From: Chloroflexota bacterium
GTDB taxonomy: Bacteria; Chloroflexota; FW602-bin22; JACPRP01
Assembly: GCA_016210495.1 (NCBI GenBank)
Contig: JACQUC010000122.1
Location: 1 to 13,450 of the forward strand
DNA: 13,450 nt
Direction: 5' to 3'
Below the pieces are notes generated by a model. That model made no database searches. It saw nothing but the letters and a program-made list of their open reading frames with translations, and was not told the DNA's origin. The position numbers were made by a program, and so were the translations under genes. Below, piece after piece: positions 1-7,204 of this stretch (the stretch's first letter is position 1; every line of letters begins with the position of its first letter).

Positions 1-896
1 CCGGCCTCCCGCAGCGAGCCCACGTATGTGGAGAAGGGGTAGACTTGGCCACGAGTTGTTCGCAATGCAAGCCCCAGAGCGTACAGGACGACTGCACGTG
101 GACCGTCAAGCCGCTCGTTGGGTACGGCATCGATTATCGCCAGCCGCCCGCCAGGGCGCAGGGCATCTAGCAGCCGCCTCAGAAGGCGGCGGTTGACGGT
201 AGCGTCGAACAGATGGCAGAGATTCCCGGCGATGGCGAGGTCGTAGCTGGAGCGACCCCAGTCGAGCGTGAACAGGTCGCCGCCGAGGAGACGAAACTGC
301 TCGTCCAGGCCTGCCCCGGCCACCGCCTCCCGCGTTGCCCGCAACACATCTGGCAAGTCCATCGCCGTGACGCGGCAGGCGCGGTCCCGTTTCGCAATGG
401 CGATACTCCACGGAGCAGCTCCTGCACCAGCATCGAGAACGCGCAATCCCGGTGCCGCCAGGTGCTGTGCGGCAAGCTCGGCGATGGGCGCGAACCGGGC
501 TCCGAGAAAAGTGACTAAGTTCGGATAGATCGCCGCGGCGCCAGCGGGACTGTCGCCAGACACCACCGGAATGTCGTCGCGCAGCGCCTCGGCAAGACGG
601 TCCCAGGGGATGCGTAGGCCCCGCATCTGGGAGAGCTCCGGGACCGCGCAGTAGGCGCCGTCAGCGCGCGTTTCGACGAGTCCGAGGCCCGCCAGCGCGG
701 ACAGCAGCAGCCGGGCACCCCGCTCGCCCATGGCGCATTCGCGAGCCAGGCCGGGCGGATCGATAGGCCCACGCTCCAATCGGGCCAGAACACCCAGGCG
801 ATCGGCGGCAACAATCGCCCCCGAGGCGGCGTTAGCCTCTTCGATGAAGGTGAAACTGTCTAGCGTAAGTACGGGTGGCTGCGTTTGGGAACTCAT
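1..896 (-). CDS. SAM-dependent O-methyltransferase, 3' end beyond the left edge
   Basis: The frame is open from an ATG at 896 down to the window edge, giving 298 codons with no stop. It resembles the acetylserotonin/hydroxyindole O-methyltransferase-like family (dimerisation winged helix plus Methyltransf_2 domain). Residues about 18-90 look like the winged-helix part. Motif I is VLDAGAGAAP at residues 153-162, with Asp155 expected to contact SAM. MDLPDVL follows at 179-185, GGDLF at 205-209, and LRPGGRLAIID at 246-256, all in the usual order and spacing. Its ATG overlaps the TGA stop of the dikinase gene (ATGA), and a GGAG lies 8 bases upstream inside that gene, so it is translationally coupled to it. 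The family transfers methyl groups to hydroxyl oxygens of small molecules in the cytoplasm. Motif I is GAGAA rather than the common GGGTG, still within family range. The substrate cannot be read from the sequence. Confidence 0.85.
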   Translation of the reverse strand, partial: MSSQTQPPVLTLDSFTFIEEANAASGAIVAADRLGVLARLERGPIDPPGLARECAMGERGARLLLSALAGLGLVETRADGAYCAVPELSQMRGLRIPWDRLAEALRDDIPVVSGDSPAGAAAIYPNLVTFLGARFAPIAELAAQHLAAPGLRVLDAGAGAAPWSIAIAKRDRACRVTAMDLPDVLRATREAVAGAGLDEQFRLLGGDLFTLDWGRSSYDLAIAGNLCHLFDATVNRRLLRRLLDALRPGGRLAIIDAVPNERLDGPRAVVLYALGLALRTTRGQVYPFSTYVGSLREA

Positions 897-3439
897 CGCA
901 GTATCTCCACTCGCCCGGAGTTCCCATCTACAGTCACCAGTTGGCCATCGTGCAGCACCGCCATGGCGTTCCCAGTGGCCACGATGGCCGGGATCCGGTA
1001 TTCGCGAGCGATGATGGCCGGGTGCGAGAGAATGCCACCCGTGTCTGTGACCAGCGCTCCCACACTGGGGAAGAGTACACACCACGCCGGTGAGGTGGTC
1101 GGACAGAGCAACACATCCCCGGTTTGCAGCTTGCCGAATTCGGCTTCCCCCTGAATCACTCGCACCGGGCCGGTGTACCGGCCCGGGGAGGCGGCGATGC
1201 CGGTTATGGAGGTAGTGCCAGTCGGCTGCCCATTCCCAGCCAGTTGCGGCGCGAACCAGCGATCTATCATCCACAACATCGCCTCCATCAACTGCCTGGC
1301 TTCGGGTGGAAAAGCGGCCAGAGAAGGCGGAGGTCCAGGTGGCTTGCCGTAAGACGCCGGCCCCGGGTGAGCCAGCGCCCAGGCTCGCTCTGCCCGTCGG
1401 CGCGCCACTAAGGCCCGACAGTGCGCCCCACCACCTTCCAGCGCCTCCCGAGCCTCTGACATCTCCAGGAAGAAGATGTCCTCGCGCTCAGCGATCAGGC
1501 CGCGCTGAGCTAGTCTATTCCCCATCTCCAGCACTGCGTAGCGCAGCAGCACTAGAGGGGCACTGGTCACGGAGAATTCATGCTCATCCCTGATCGGGTA
1601 GCCACGCTCGGCCCGGGCCAGGGCCCGTTCAAAGCGTTCTCGTTCCGTCACGGAGCGGGTGGCCAGCGCGTCTCGCGCCTCGGCGAGCGCAGCGGCCCGC
1701 GTTTGCGCCAGTGCTGCGGCGTCGGCCTTCGGATCGTAACCCCTCGCAATCTGATCCCTGATGAGGCCCAGCAACAGCTCCGGCTGCTCCGCCAGCGTTG
1801 GCCCATCGATGTCAAACCGTGTCAGTTGGCAACCGAATTCCTGCTGGTAAGCGCCGAACGCAGCCGCAAACTCGGGGTCTGCCTCGGCGAGGCGAGAGAC
1901 CGTATCGCGGTCGATGTGCTCCAGCAGGCGACGTACCGCCGGCCGCTCGCGCGCCATTCTTGCCAAGTCGGACAGACTACGGCTCGGTGCGCCCGTTTGC
2001 TCTGACAGGCCGCTAAGCAGGTCGAGGGTGCGCCAATCATCCCAGCCGAGAAGGTCTCGGCAGGCAAAGGCGAGTTCCGGTACGACCAAATCGACCCAGG
2101 ACACCAAACCATGGATACGGGCACTCTCGGCAAGAAAGGTGAGCACCGCATCGACGTGTTGCCCGAGAGCTTCGTCGGACGTGCCCATCAGATCGACGGT
2201 TATTAGCTCGGCGATGCGCTTTTCCTGGCCGGGCTTCCACTCCACCTGCCATCGCTCTATGTAAGAGCCAATCACGTCGGAGCGCACCGCCTGCACCATT
2301 CCTTTGACGCGATTGCGTATCGGCCGGTTTAGGCGGATGAGAAGCGGCATTAGCCAGGGAGGAGGCGTCGGTCGGTCTTTGCCGCCCAGCGGCACCAGGC
2401 GCGAGTAGATCCAACCGCCAATCTCCTGGAAGTCGACGCCTTCCGCCAGCAAGGACAGATCCTCAAAGGCGTGCTTGAGCCCCGCGATGTGGACCGGCAA
2501 GTAGCTGTACCGGAGCATTGGCGAAACGGGATCGGGGAAGTGAATGACGTGCCGCTCCCAGAACCCGGGCGGGGGCTCGGCCGGCACTGGAATCGGCTCA
2601 AGGGCTTGGTCCGGCAGGTTAGTGATGGGCCGAGCCTGGAGCACGAATAGCTTCCCACCCGCCATCGCCCACTCTATGTCCTGTGGGGCGCCGAAGTGTT
2701 CTTCCACTCGCCTGGCCAACTCGGCCACGGCTATGGCCTGTCCCCGGTCGATGGCCTGCTCTGGCGCCTTCTGGCAAATGGCCTGCGATCCCCGAACGGT
2801 CCATTCGTCCGGCGAAGCGTGGCCGGAGACGAGCCTCTCGCCCAGACCGCGCACCGCGCTGACAATCACTTCCGTTCGGTCGCCGCTGACCGGATTGGCC
2901 GTGAAGGCGACCCCAGCCGCGTCGGCCGGCACCTGTCGCTGGACGAGAACGGCCATCTCGCCGACGTCTTCTCGTCCCTTCGCCGTTCGGTAGGCGGCGA
3001 CGCGATCGCTAAAGGCGGAAGCCCAGCATCGTTTGACCGCCGCAGCGAGCGCAACCGCGCCGTGCACGTTAAGGACGGTTTCATACTGGCCCGCGAAGGA
3101 GGAATCTGGAAGGTCTTCGGCGACCCCTGAAGAGCGCACCGCTACGGGGGCGTCGCCAAACGCCGCTGCGATATCACGTAAGGCATCTTCTACGTCAGTA
3201 GGCAGGGGAGCAGCAGCGACTTTCTCAGGAAAACTATTCGAGTCGAGCGCGTTGCCGGCCAGAAACTGCCCTAACGCCTCGGTGGCCAGCACGTAGCCGT
3301 CGGGCACTGGGAAGCCTGCCTTTAACAGGTCACCCAAATTGGCGGCTTTCGCACCAATACGTCGGGCGTCGGCGCGAGTGACGTCCCCAACCGCCAATAC
3401 GCATCCAACTCGTGACTCGACAGATCTCACGGTCGCCAT
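893..3439 (-). CDS. ATP-grasp/phosphohistidine dikinase, rifampicin phosphotransferase-like (not PEP synthase)
   Basis: This 848-residue cytoplasmic protein has three parts. Residues about 20-275 form a PPDK-type ATP-grasp domain: GAKAANLGDLLKAGFPVPDG at 29-48, VAVRSSGVAEDLPDSSFAGQ at 99-118, ANPVSG at 181-186, DIEWAM and QARPI near 254-272. Residues about 290-735 form a large middle domain. The C-terminal swivel domain carries TDTGGILSHPAIIARE around 798-813, with His806 as the expected phosphohistidine. PEP synthase has the order ATP, His, PEP-barrel; here the His domain is last and the barrel is absent. That order and the length match rifampicin phosphotransferase (about 865 residues). In that enzyme ATP's beta phosphate passes through histidine to a hydroxyl group of the drug. 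By analogy the middle domain should bind a small acceptor, which may not be rifampicin. GAGGAG lies 9 bases before the ATG. It is followed by a coupled methyltransferase and preceded by a LuxR-type regulator. Confidence 0.85.
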   Translation of the reverse strand: MATVRSVESRVGCVLAVGDVTRADARRIGAKAANLGDLLKAGFPVPDGYVLATEALGQFLAGNALDSNSFPEKVAAAPLPTDVEDALRDIAAAFGDAPVAVRSSGVAEDLPDSSFAGQYETVLNVHGAVALAAAVKRCWASAFSDRVAAYRTAKGREDVGEMAVLVQRQVPADAAGVAFTANPVSGDRTEVIVSAVRGLGERLVSGHASPDEWTVRGSQAICQKAPEQAIDRGQAIAVAELARRVEEHFGAPQDIEWAMAGGKLFVLQARPITNLPDQALEPIPVPAEPPPGFWERHVIHFPDPVSPMLRYSYLPVHIAGLKHAFEDLSLLAEGVDFQEIGGWIYSRLVPLGGKDRPTPPPWLMPLLIRLNRPIRNRVKGMVQAVRSDVIGSYIERWQVEWKPGQEKRIAELITVDLMGTSDEALGQHVDAVLTFLAESARIHGLVSWVDLVVPELAFACRDLLGWDDWRTLDLLSGLSEQTGAPSRSLSDLARMARERPAVRRLLEHIDRDTVSRLAEADPEFAAAFGAYQQEFGCQLTRFDIDGPTLAEQPELLLGLIRDQIARGYDPKADAAALAQTRAAALAEARDALATRSVTERERFERALARAERGYPIRDEHEFSVTSAPLVLLRYAVLEMGNRLAQRGLIAEREDIFFLEMSEAREALEGGGAHCRALVARRRAERAWALAHPGPASYGKPPGPPPSLAAFPPEARQLMEAMLWMIDRWFAPQLAGNGQPTGTTSITGIAASPGRYTGPVRVIQGEAEFGKLQTGDVLLCPTTSPAWCVLFPSVGALVTDTGGILSHPAIIAREYRIPAIVATGNAMAVLHDGQLVTVDGNSGRVEILR

Positions 3440-3536
3440 GACGCACTTCTCCTCGCTTTTCTATCTGACCCAATTGTACGCAGAAGTTCCGCCACCCGTG
3501 TCCGCAGAATTACGTAACGTGCCTTTGCTGGATTAC
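3440..3536 (-). promoter_or_regulatory. Leader of the dikinase gene with clustered TTACGTAACG-type sites
   Basis: This 97-base gap separates the regulator stop from the dikinase start. It contains TTACGTAACG at 3510-3519. A one-mismatch copy (TTACTTAACG) at 3533-3542 overlaps the regulator's stop codon, and a further exact copy lies at 3569-3578 inside the regulator's last codons. A TACAAT hexamer that could serve as a -10 lies on the minus strand about 35 bases before the dikinase ATG, without a recognisable -35. This would suit an activator-dependent promoter, but transcription could also simply read through from the regulator gene. Confidence 0.35.
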
Positions 3537-6500
3537 TTAACGCTGGGAGTAAAGCAGGCCGGCCTCGGTTACGTAACGCGCCAGGGCCGCGCGAGAGTTG
3601 ATGCCCAGCCGGGCGTATATGCGGTCCAAATGGGTGGAGACGGTTCGAGGGCTGACGACGAGACGCCGGGCGATCTCGGCCGTGGTCAGTCCATCGGCGA
3701 TCAGGCGCGCAACCTCGAGCTCACGCTCGCTTAACGCGCCAATGTGAGGAGCCGCGCGACGGGGGGCGGGCGTACGGACGCCGAGTTGCCGAAGCAGCCG
3801 CCGTGCTCTCTCCTCGTAGCTCCGAGCCCCGAGGCGGTGGAAGGTGGCTAGACTCTCCCGGACGACGGCCACGCGGTCGGCCTGGCTGCCCGGCCTGGCG
3901 AGAGTGGCCCATTCCAGTCGGGCGCGGGCGGCTTCAAAGGGCATCGATAAGTTGTCGAACAGCTCGGCAGCGTGTTGGAGAGAGGCCAGAGCGGTGTCGG
4001 TCTCGCCCAGCGCCGCCCGTGCGAGGCCCTCGACACGCGCGGCCAGCGCCAACGGATAAAGCGCACCAGATCGGCCGAGACAGCCCAGGTTTTCTGCTGT
4101 CTCCAAAGCGCTCTCCGGCTCGCCCGCCAAAACCAGAGCTTCCGCCAGAGTGCACAGGCGCAGCGTCGGCAAGTAACTAAGCTCAGGAGCACGAGCAAGT
4201 GACAACGCGGCGGATCGCGCACGGGGCGCGTCCCTTCGGTCGATGGCGATCATCGCCTCCGCCACTTCCAGCGTAGAGAATGCACGATCGGTCCCACTCC
4301 CGACACCCAGAGCTTCACGGGCCTCTTTCACGCACGCCTCAGCCTCTTCCAAATCGCCGCGCAGAACCAGGACCATTGCTTTCATCGTGAGCGCCCCCAG
4401 CAGGCGGCGCGGTGGACCCACACGGCGAGCGAGCGCCAGTGCCTCTGTACAGCCTCGCAATGCCTTCTCCCATTCGCCCGCCATCACGTTCGCAAAGGCA
4501 ATGTGCGTGCTCGGGACGAATTCCAGTGATGGTACTCTCAGACTCCGCGCCAACGCCAGACATCTCTCGGCGCTCTCACGCGCACGCGCGTGTTCACCCC
4601 ACGACAAATCGATCTCCGCCAGCGCACGGTGGGCATATTGGATAAACATTGGGTCGCTGGCTGTTCCTGCTGCAGATAACGCTCGGATGGCCTTTTCGCG
4701 TGCCTCGGCGAAGTCGCCCTGCGCCACCAGAGGAATAACAATGGCGAACTCCGCCGCGGCCTGGAGACGCGGTAACCGCAGCCTCTCGGCCAGAGCGGAC
4801 GCCTCTGCTGCTGCCACTGCCAGGTCGACGGCGTCTCCGCGGTGTCTGGCGATCTCCAGGCGTGCGAGGTACAGGTCCGCCAGTTCCTGCCCGGGAGGCT
4901 GTTCCGCGAGCACCTCCAACCCGGCGGCCAGGTGACGCTGAGCGACATCGAAGTGGCCGCGATCCCACTCTGCGAGGCTGAGCAAGCAGCGGATGCGGGC
5001 AATGCCACGGATATCACTCACCCTCGAGTACTCGGCGAGCGCCTCTATCCATACCCCGATGGCGGCAGGTCCTTCGCCAAGCCTTTCCCAGGCCTGTCCC
5101 AGTCGCTCCAGGAGCATCGGCAGATGGTATCCCGCTTGACAGGTTCCTTTCTGCGGCCGATGGCCCTCGCGAAGAAGCGCCAGCGCGGCGCCAAACCATC
5201 GTGCTGCCTCTTCGTTGGCGTATAGACCCCACGCCCGCTCGCCGGCTGCCAGCAGGACCTCCAGCGCACGGCCACGGTCCACCTCTGGCCCAGCGCAGAG
5301 ATAATGTTGGGCCAGGCGGTCCAGATCGTCGGGGTGCAGCTCCTCGATCACTGCGGCCATAGTGGCGTGGGCGCGACGACGCGCTATCTCCGCTAGCTCG
5401 GCATAGGCGACCTCCTGGATTAGGGGATGGGTGAATGTGAAGCGAACCTCCGGAGTCGAAGCCTTTTCATACAGCAGCCCAATCGCGACCAGGCGTTTGA
5501 GAGCGTCTAATAGAGTGTCCTCGTCCAAGCCGATGGCGCCTCGAAGTGTGGCGTACGACACCGCATCGCCATTCACGGCGATTACATCCAGCACCCGCCG
5601 GTCCGGCGAGTCCAGGCGATCAAGGCGGTCGACAATGATGTCTCGCACCGCGGTCGGTATCACGGCCAGCGCAGCGTGACCCAGCATCCAGCCGCTGTGA
5701 GCGCGAAGGAGTTGCCCAGAATCTATGAGCGTATGGACGAGCCCTTCGACAAAGAACGGCGTTCCTGCGGCGCGGGCCTCCAATACGCTGAGTAGTTCCG
5801 GTGGAGCAGCAGAGCCAAGTATGCTTTCTGCCAGCGCCTGCACCGCGTCACGCCCGAGGCGAGGTATGGCCAGTTCCTCGGAAAGCCCGGCTCGACGTAA
5901 GGACTTGAGTAGCTGGCGAAGGCCGCGAGCCGAGTCGACATCATCTATGCGGTAAGCGGCCAGAACCAGTATCGGCTGATCGGCCAGACCACGGCAGAGA
6001 TAGTGCAGTATCTCCAGGGAGGCCGGATCGGCTAAATGGAGGTCGTCCAGAAAGAGGGCCACAGGCGCCTCGTTTGTCAGCAGTTCGAGAAAGCGCGCCA
6101 GGGAATCGAAGAGGCGACTCTTCTCCAAGGCAGGTTCGCCCAGCGGCTCTGGTACGGGGAGTTGGAGACCTGAGAACAATCGCCCAAGATCTGGCAGGCC
6201 GTGTGTCAAGCGTGCTCTACGGACGGGATCGAGGGTGCGCAAAAAAGGGCCGAACGCGTCGAGGATCAGGCCGTAGGCCAGGCCGCTTTCCAAAGAGTGG
6301 GCACGGCCTTCGAGCACAACGAAACGGCGCGACCCGGCCTGGGCGAGTGCCTCGTGGGCCAGGCGTGTCTTGCCGATGCCGGATTCGCCGTGCAAGAAGA
6401 TCGTTCCACCGCGCCTACTCGCAGCCCGATCGAGCGCCGCCGCCAGTTGGCGCATCTCCTCACTGCGACCGACCAGGGGAGGCTTCGGCGAGATTGATGT

Positions 6501-6545
6501 CTTGCGTAGGTCACCGGGCACGTGGCGATGCGGTTGGCTCGGCAT
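3537..6545 (-). CDS. Large ATPase LuxR-family (LAL/MalT-like) transcriptional regulator
   Basis: This 1002-residue cytoplasmic regulator opens with a STAND-type ATPase module. PLVGR lies at 23-27, Walker A GESGIGKT at 53-60, Walker [10 protein letters not shown] at 162-170, and a sensor-like LVLAAYR shortly after. A long helical, TPR-like middle spans roughly residues 380-900 and is rich in Ala, Leu, Glu and Arg, as in ligand-sensing LAL regulators. The end is a LuxR/GerE helix-turn-helix from about 935 to 995, with [20 protein letters not shown] and [17 protein letters not shown]. Such proteins bind an inducer and ATP, then activate nearby promoters. An in-frame TGA lies two codons before the ATG, so this is the first possible ATG. 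Its GGTGAGG site is unusually close to the start, so a GTG at codon 9 is an alternative. It lies just upstream of, and in line with, the dikinase and methyltransferase genes, which are its most likely targets. Confidence 0.9.
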   Translation of the reverse strand: MPSQPHRHVPGDLRKTSISPKPPLVGRSEEMRQLAAALDRAASRRGGTIFLHGESGIGKTRLAHEALAQAGSRRFVVLEGRAHSLESGLAYGLILDAFGPFLRTLDPVRRARLTHGLPDLGRLFSGLQLPVPEPLGEPALEKSRLFDSLARFLELLTNEAPVALFLDDLHLADPASLEILHYLCRGLADQPILVLAAYRIDDVDSARGLRQLLKSLRRAGLSEELAIPRLGRDAVQALAESILGSAAPPELLSVLEARAAGTPFFVEGLVHTLIDSGQLLRAHSGWMLGHAALAVIPTAVRDIIVDRLDRLDSPDRRVLDVIAVNGDAVSYATLRGAIGLDEDTLLDALKRLVAIGLLYEKASTPEVRFTFTHPLIQEVAYAELAEIARRRAHATMAAVIEELHPDDLDRLAQHYLCAGPEVDRGRALEVLLAAGERAWGLYANEEAARWFGAALALLREGHRPQKGTCQAGYHLPMLLERLGQAWERLGEGPAAIGVWIEALAEYSRVSDIRGIARIRCLLSLAEWDRGHFDVAQRHLAAGLEVLAEQPPGQELADLYLARLEIARHRGDAVDLAVAAAEASALAERLRLPRLQAAAEFAIVIPLVAQGDFAEAREKAIRALSAAGTASDPMFIQYAHRALAEIDLSWGEHARARESAERCLALARSLRVPSLEFVPSTHIAFANVMAGEWEKALRGCTEALALARRVGPPRRLLGALTMKAMVLVLRGDLEEAEACVKEAREALGVGSGTDRAFSTLEVAEAMIAIDRRDAPRARSAALSLARAPELSYLPTLRLCTLAEALVLAGEPESALETAENLGCLGRSGALYPLALAARVEGLARAALGETDTALASLQHAAELFDNLSMPFEAARARLEWATLARPGSQADRVAVVRESLATFHRLGARSYEERARRLLRQLGVRTPAPRRAAPHIGALSERELEVARLIADGLTTAEIARRLVVSPRTVSTHLDRIYARLGINSRAALARYVTEAGLLYSQR

Positions 6546-6846
6546 TCCTCACCGTCCCCATCCTCATATGCGAGGAAACTCGCACGCCAGTGGGCTGAAA
6601 TGGCTAGCTTTCCGCGCTAGCTGAGACCTTATTCTATCATAACGCCCTTCCCGCTTCTACTGACGCTGCTCTAAGCGCTCGGCGTCAGCGTCATCGCGGT
6701 CTTCGTCGGACAGGCGGTAGGGGTGTGGCTGTGGCGGCGGCGTGCTCTCGCACAGCAATCAGCCAGTCATCCGATAGTACTGATGACCAGTGACCGTGCC
6801 TCTCGTCGAATCATTCGGTCCGAACGCCTCGTCACTGGTCAAACCA
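6546..6846. other. Gene-free region upstream of the LuxR-type regulator
   Basis: No intact gene was found here. On the minus strand two overlapping -10-like hexamers, TATGAT and TAGAAT, occupy 6631-6641 and could start the regulator transcript, but no convincing -35 is present. GCTAGC occurs at 6603-6608 and 6616-6621, a dyad with a 7-base spacer in the presumed leader. TGACGCTG at 6661-6668 and CAGCGTCA at 6686-6693 can pair. On the plus strand, bases about 6677-6750 would encode a membrane-helix-like stretch ending in Trp-Leu-Trp-Arg-Arg-Arg, but a stop precedes it and no start is visible. It may be another gene remnant or chance. Confidence 0.4.
6784..6841. repeat. 11-bp perfect inverted repeat with a nested palindrome
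   Basis: TGACCAGTGAC at 6784-6794 is matched exactly by its reverse complement at 6831-6841, with 36 bases between. Near the centre is an odd palindrome, TTCGGTCCGAA at 6814-6824. The right arm ends 5 bases beyond the stop codon of the copper-protein pseudogene (6847-6849, minus strand). It could therefore be that gene's old terminator stem. No T-tract follows, so a recombination or protein-binding site is equally possible. Confidence 0.5.
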
Positions 6847-7036
6847 CTATTTCGCCCCGCTGCGAATTGTCACGGGGATGCGCACATCATCCCGGCCCGA
6901 GCGTCGTACCAGCACCTGCGTCCTCCAGGTGCCGGCCATCGAGAGGTAGTTACCCTACGCGAGGTAGTGCCCCGCGCCGCTCTCCTTGCCCACCGCTTCG
7001 CTCTCGCCCGTGTCGCGCTCCACCATCAGGTACCAT
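6847..7036 (-). pseudogene. 3' remnant of a CopC/CopD-type copper protein (YtkA-like domain) with an internal stop
   Basis: Read on the minus strand from about 7036, this gives a YtkA-like domain end that is colinear with residues about 549-600 of the intact copper protein next door. Compare MVERDTGESEAVGKESG here with MVERDVGETEAVADNVG there; likewise AGTWRTQVLVRRSGRDDVR and AGTWRVQVLVRRQGRDDVR. A TAG at 6954-6956 replaces the lysine codon after GHYLA. The remnant ends at its own TAG (6847-6849), right after the first YtkA-like domain, so the parent lacked the second such domain of the neighbour. The two are clearly similar at DNA level but well diverged, so this is an old paralogue and not a recent duplication. 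No upstream part survives: similarity stops near 7030, where an opposite-strand transposase-like frame begins. Confidence 0.75.
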
Positions 7037-7165
7037 ACCGTCAAAGACGGCACCGCCTACGAAAGATTGGGCGGACGCAACTTTGACGGGCGCGACCGCT
7101 TGGACGTCGCGCCTATCAACTTCGTGGTCGCGCCTGTCCTGGCCTCGGGAATGGAGGAGCGCCGC
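7028..7165 (+). mobile_element. Possible C-terminal fragment of a transposase (IS110-like)
   Basis: A plus-strand frame reads RYHTVKDGTAYERLGG, then RNFDGRDRLD, then FVVAPVLASGMEERR. The pattern Tyr-His, then Tyr, Leu-Gly, Phe-Asp and a Leu/Val helix resembles the conserved tail of some IS110-type transposases, recalled from memory and not searched. There is no start, no catalytic region and no clear terminal repeat, so at best it is a decayed fragment. Its left edge coincides with the point where similarity of the copper pseudogene to its neighbour stops, which fits an insertion or deletion that removed the pseudogene's 5' part. Confidence 0.35.
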
Positions 7166-7204
7166 GCCGTCGTCCGCACGCCAGCAAGGCCGCCAATCGA
7201 CCCC

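Noticed and set aside
893..3439. Annotation of the dikinase as phosphoenolpyruvate synthase
   Set aside because: The C-terminal PEP/pyruvate-binding barrel is absent and the phosphohistidine domain is the last domain.
4243..4935. Long plus-strand open frame opposite the LuxR-type regulator
   Set aside because: It is rich in Ser, Arg and Ala without domains and lies antisense to a clearly recognised protein; it is a GC-rich shadow frame.
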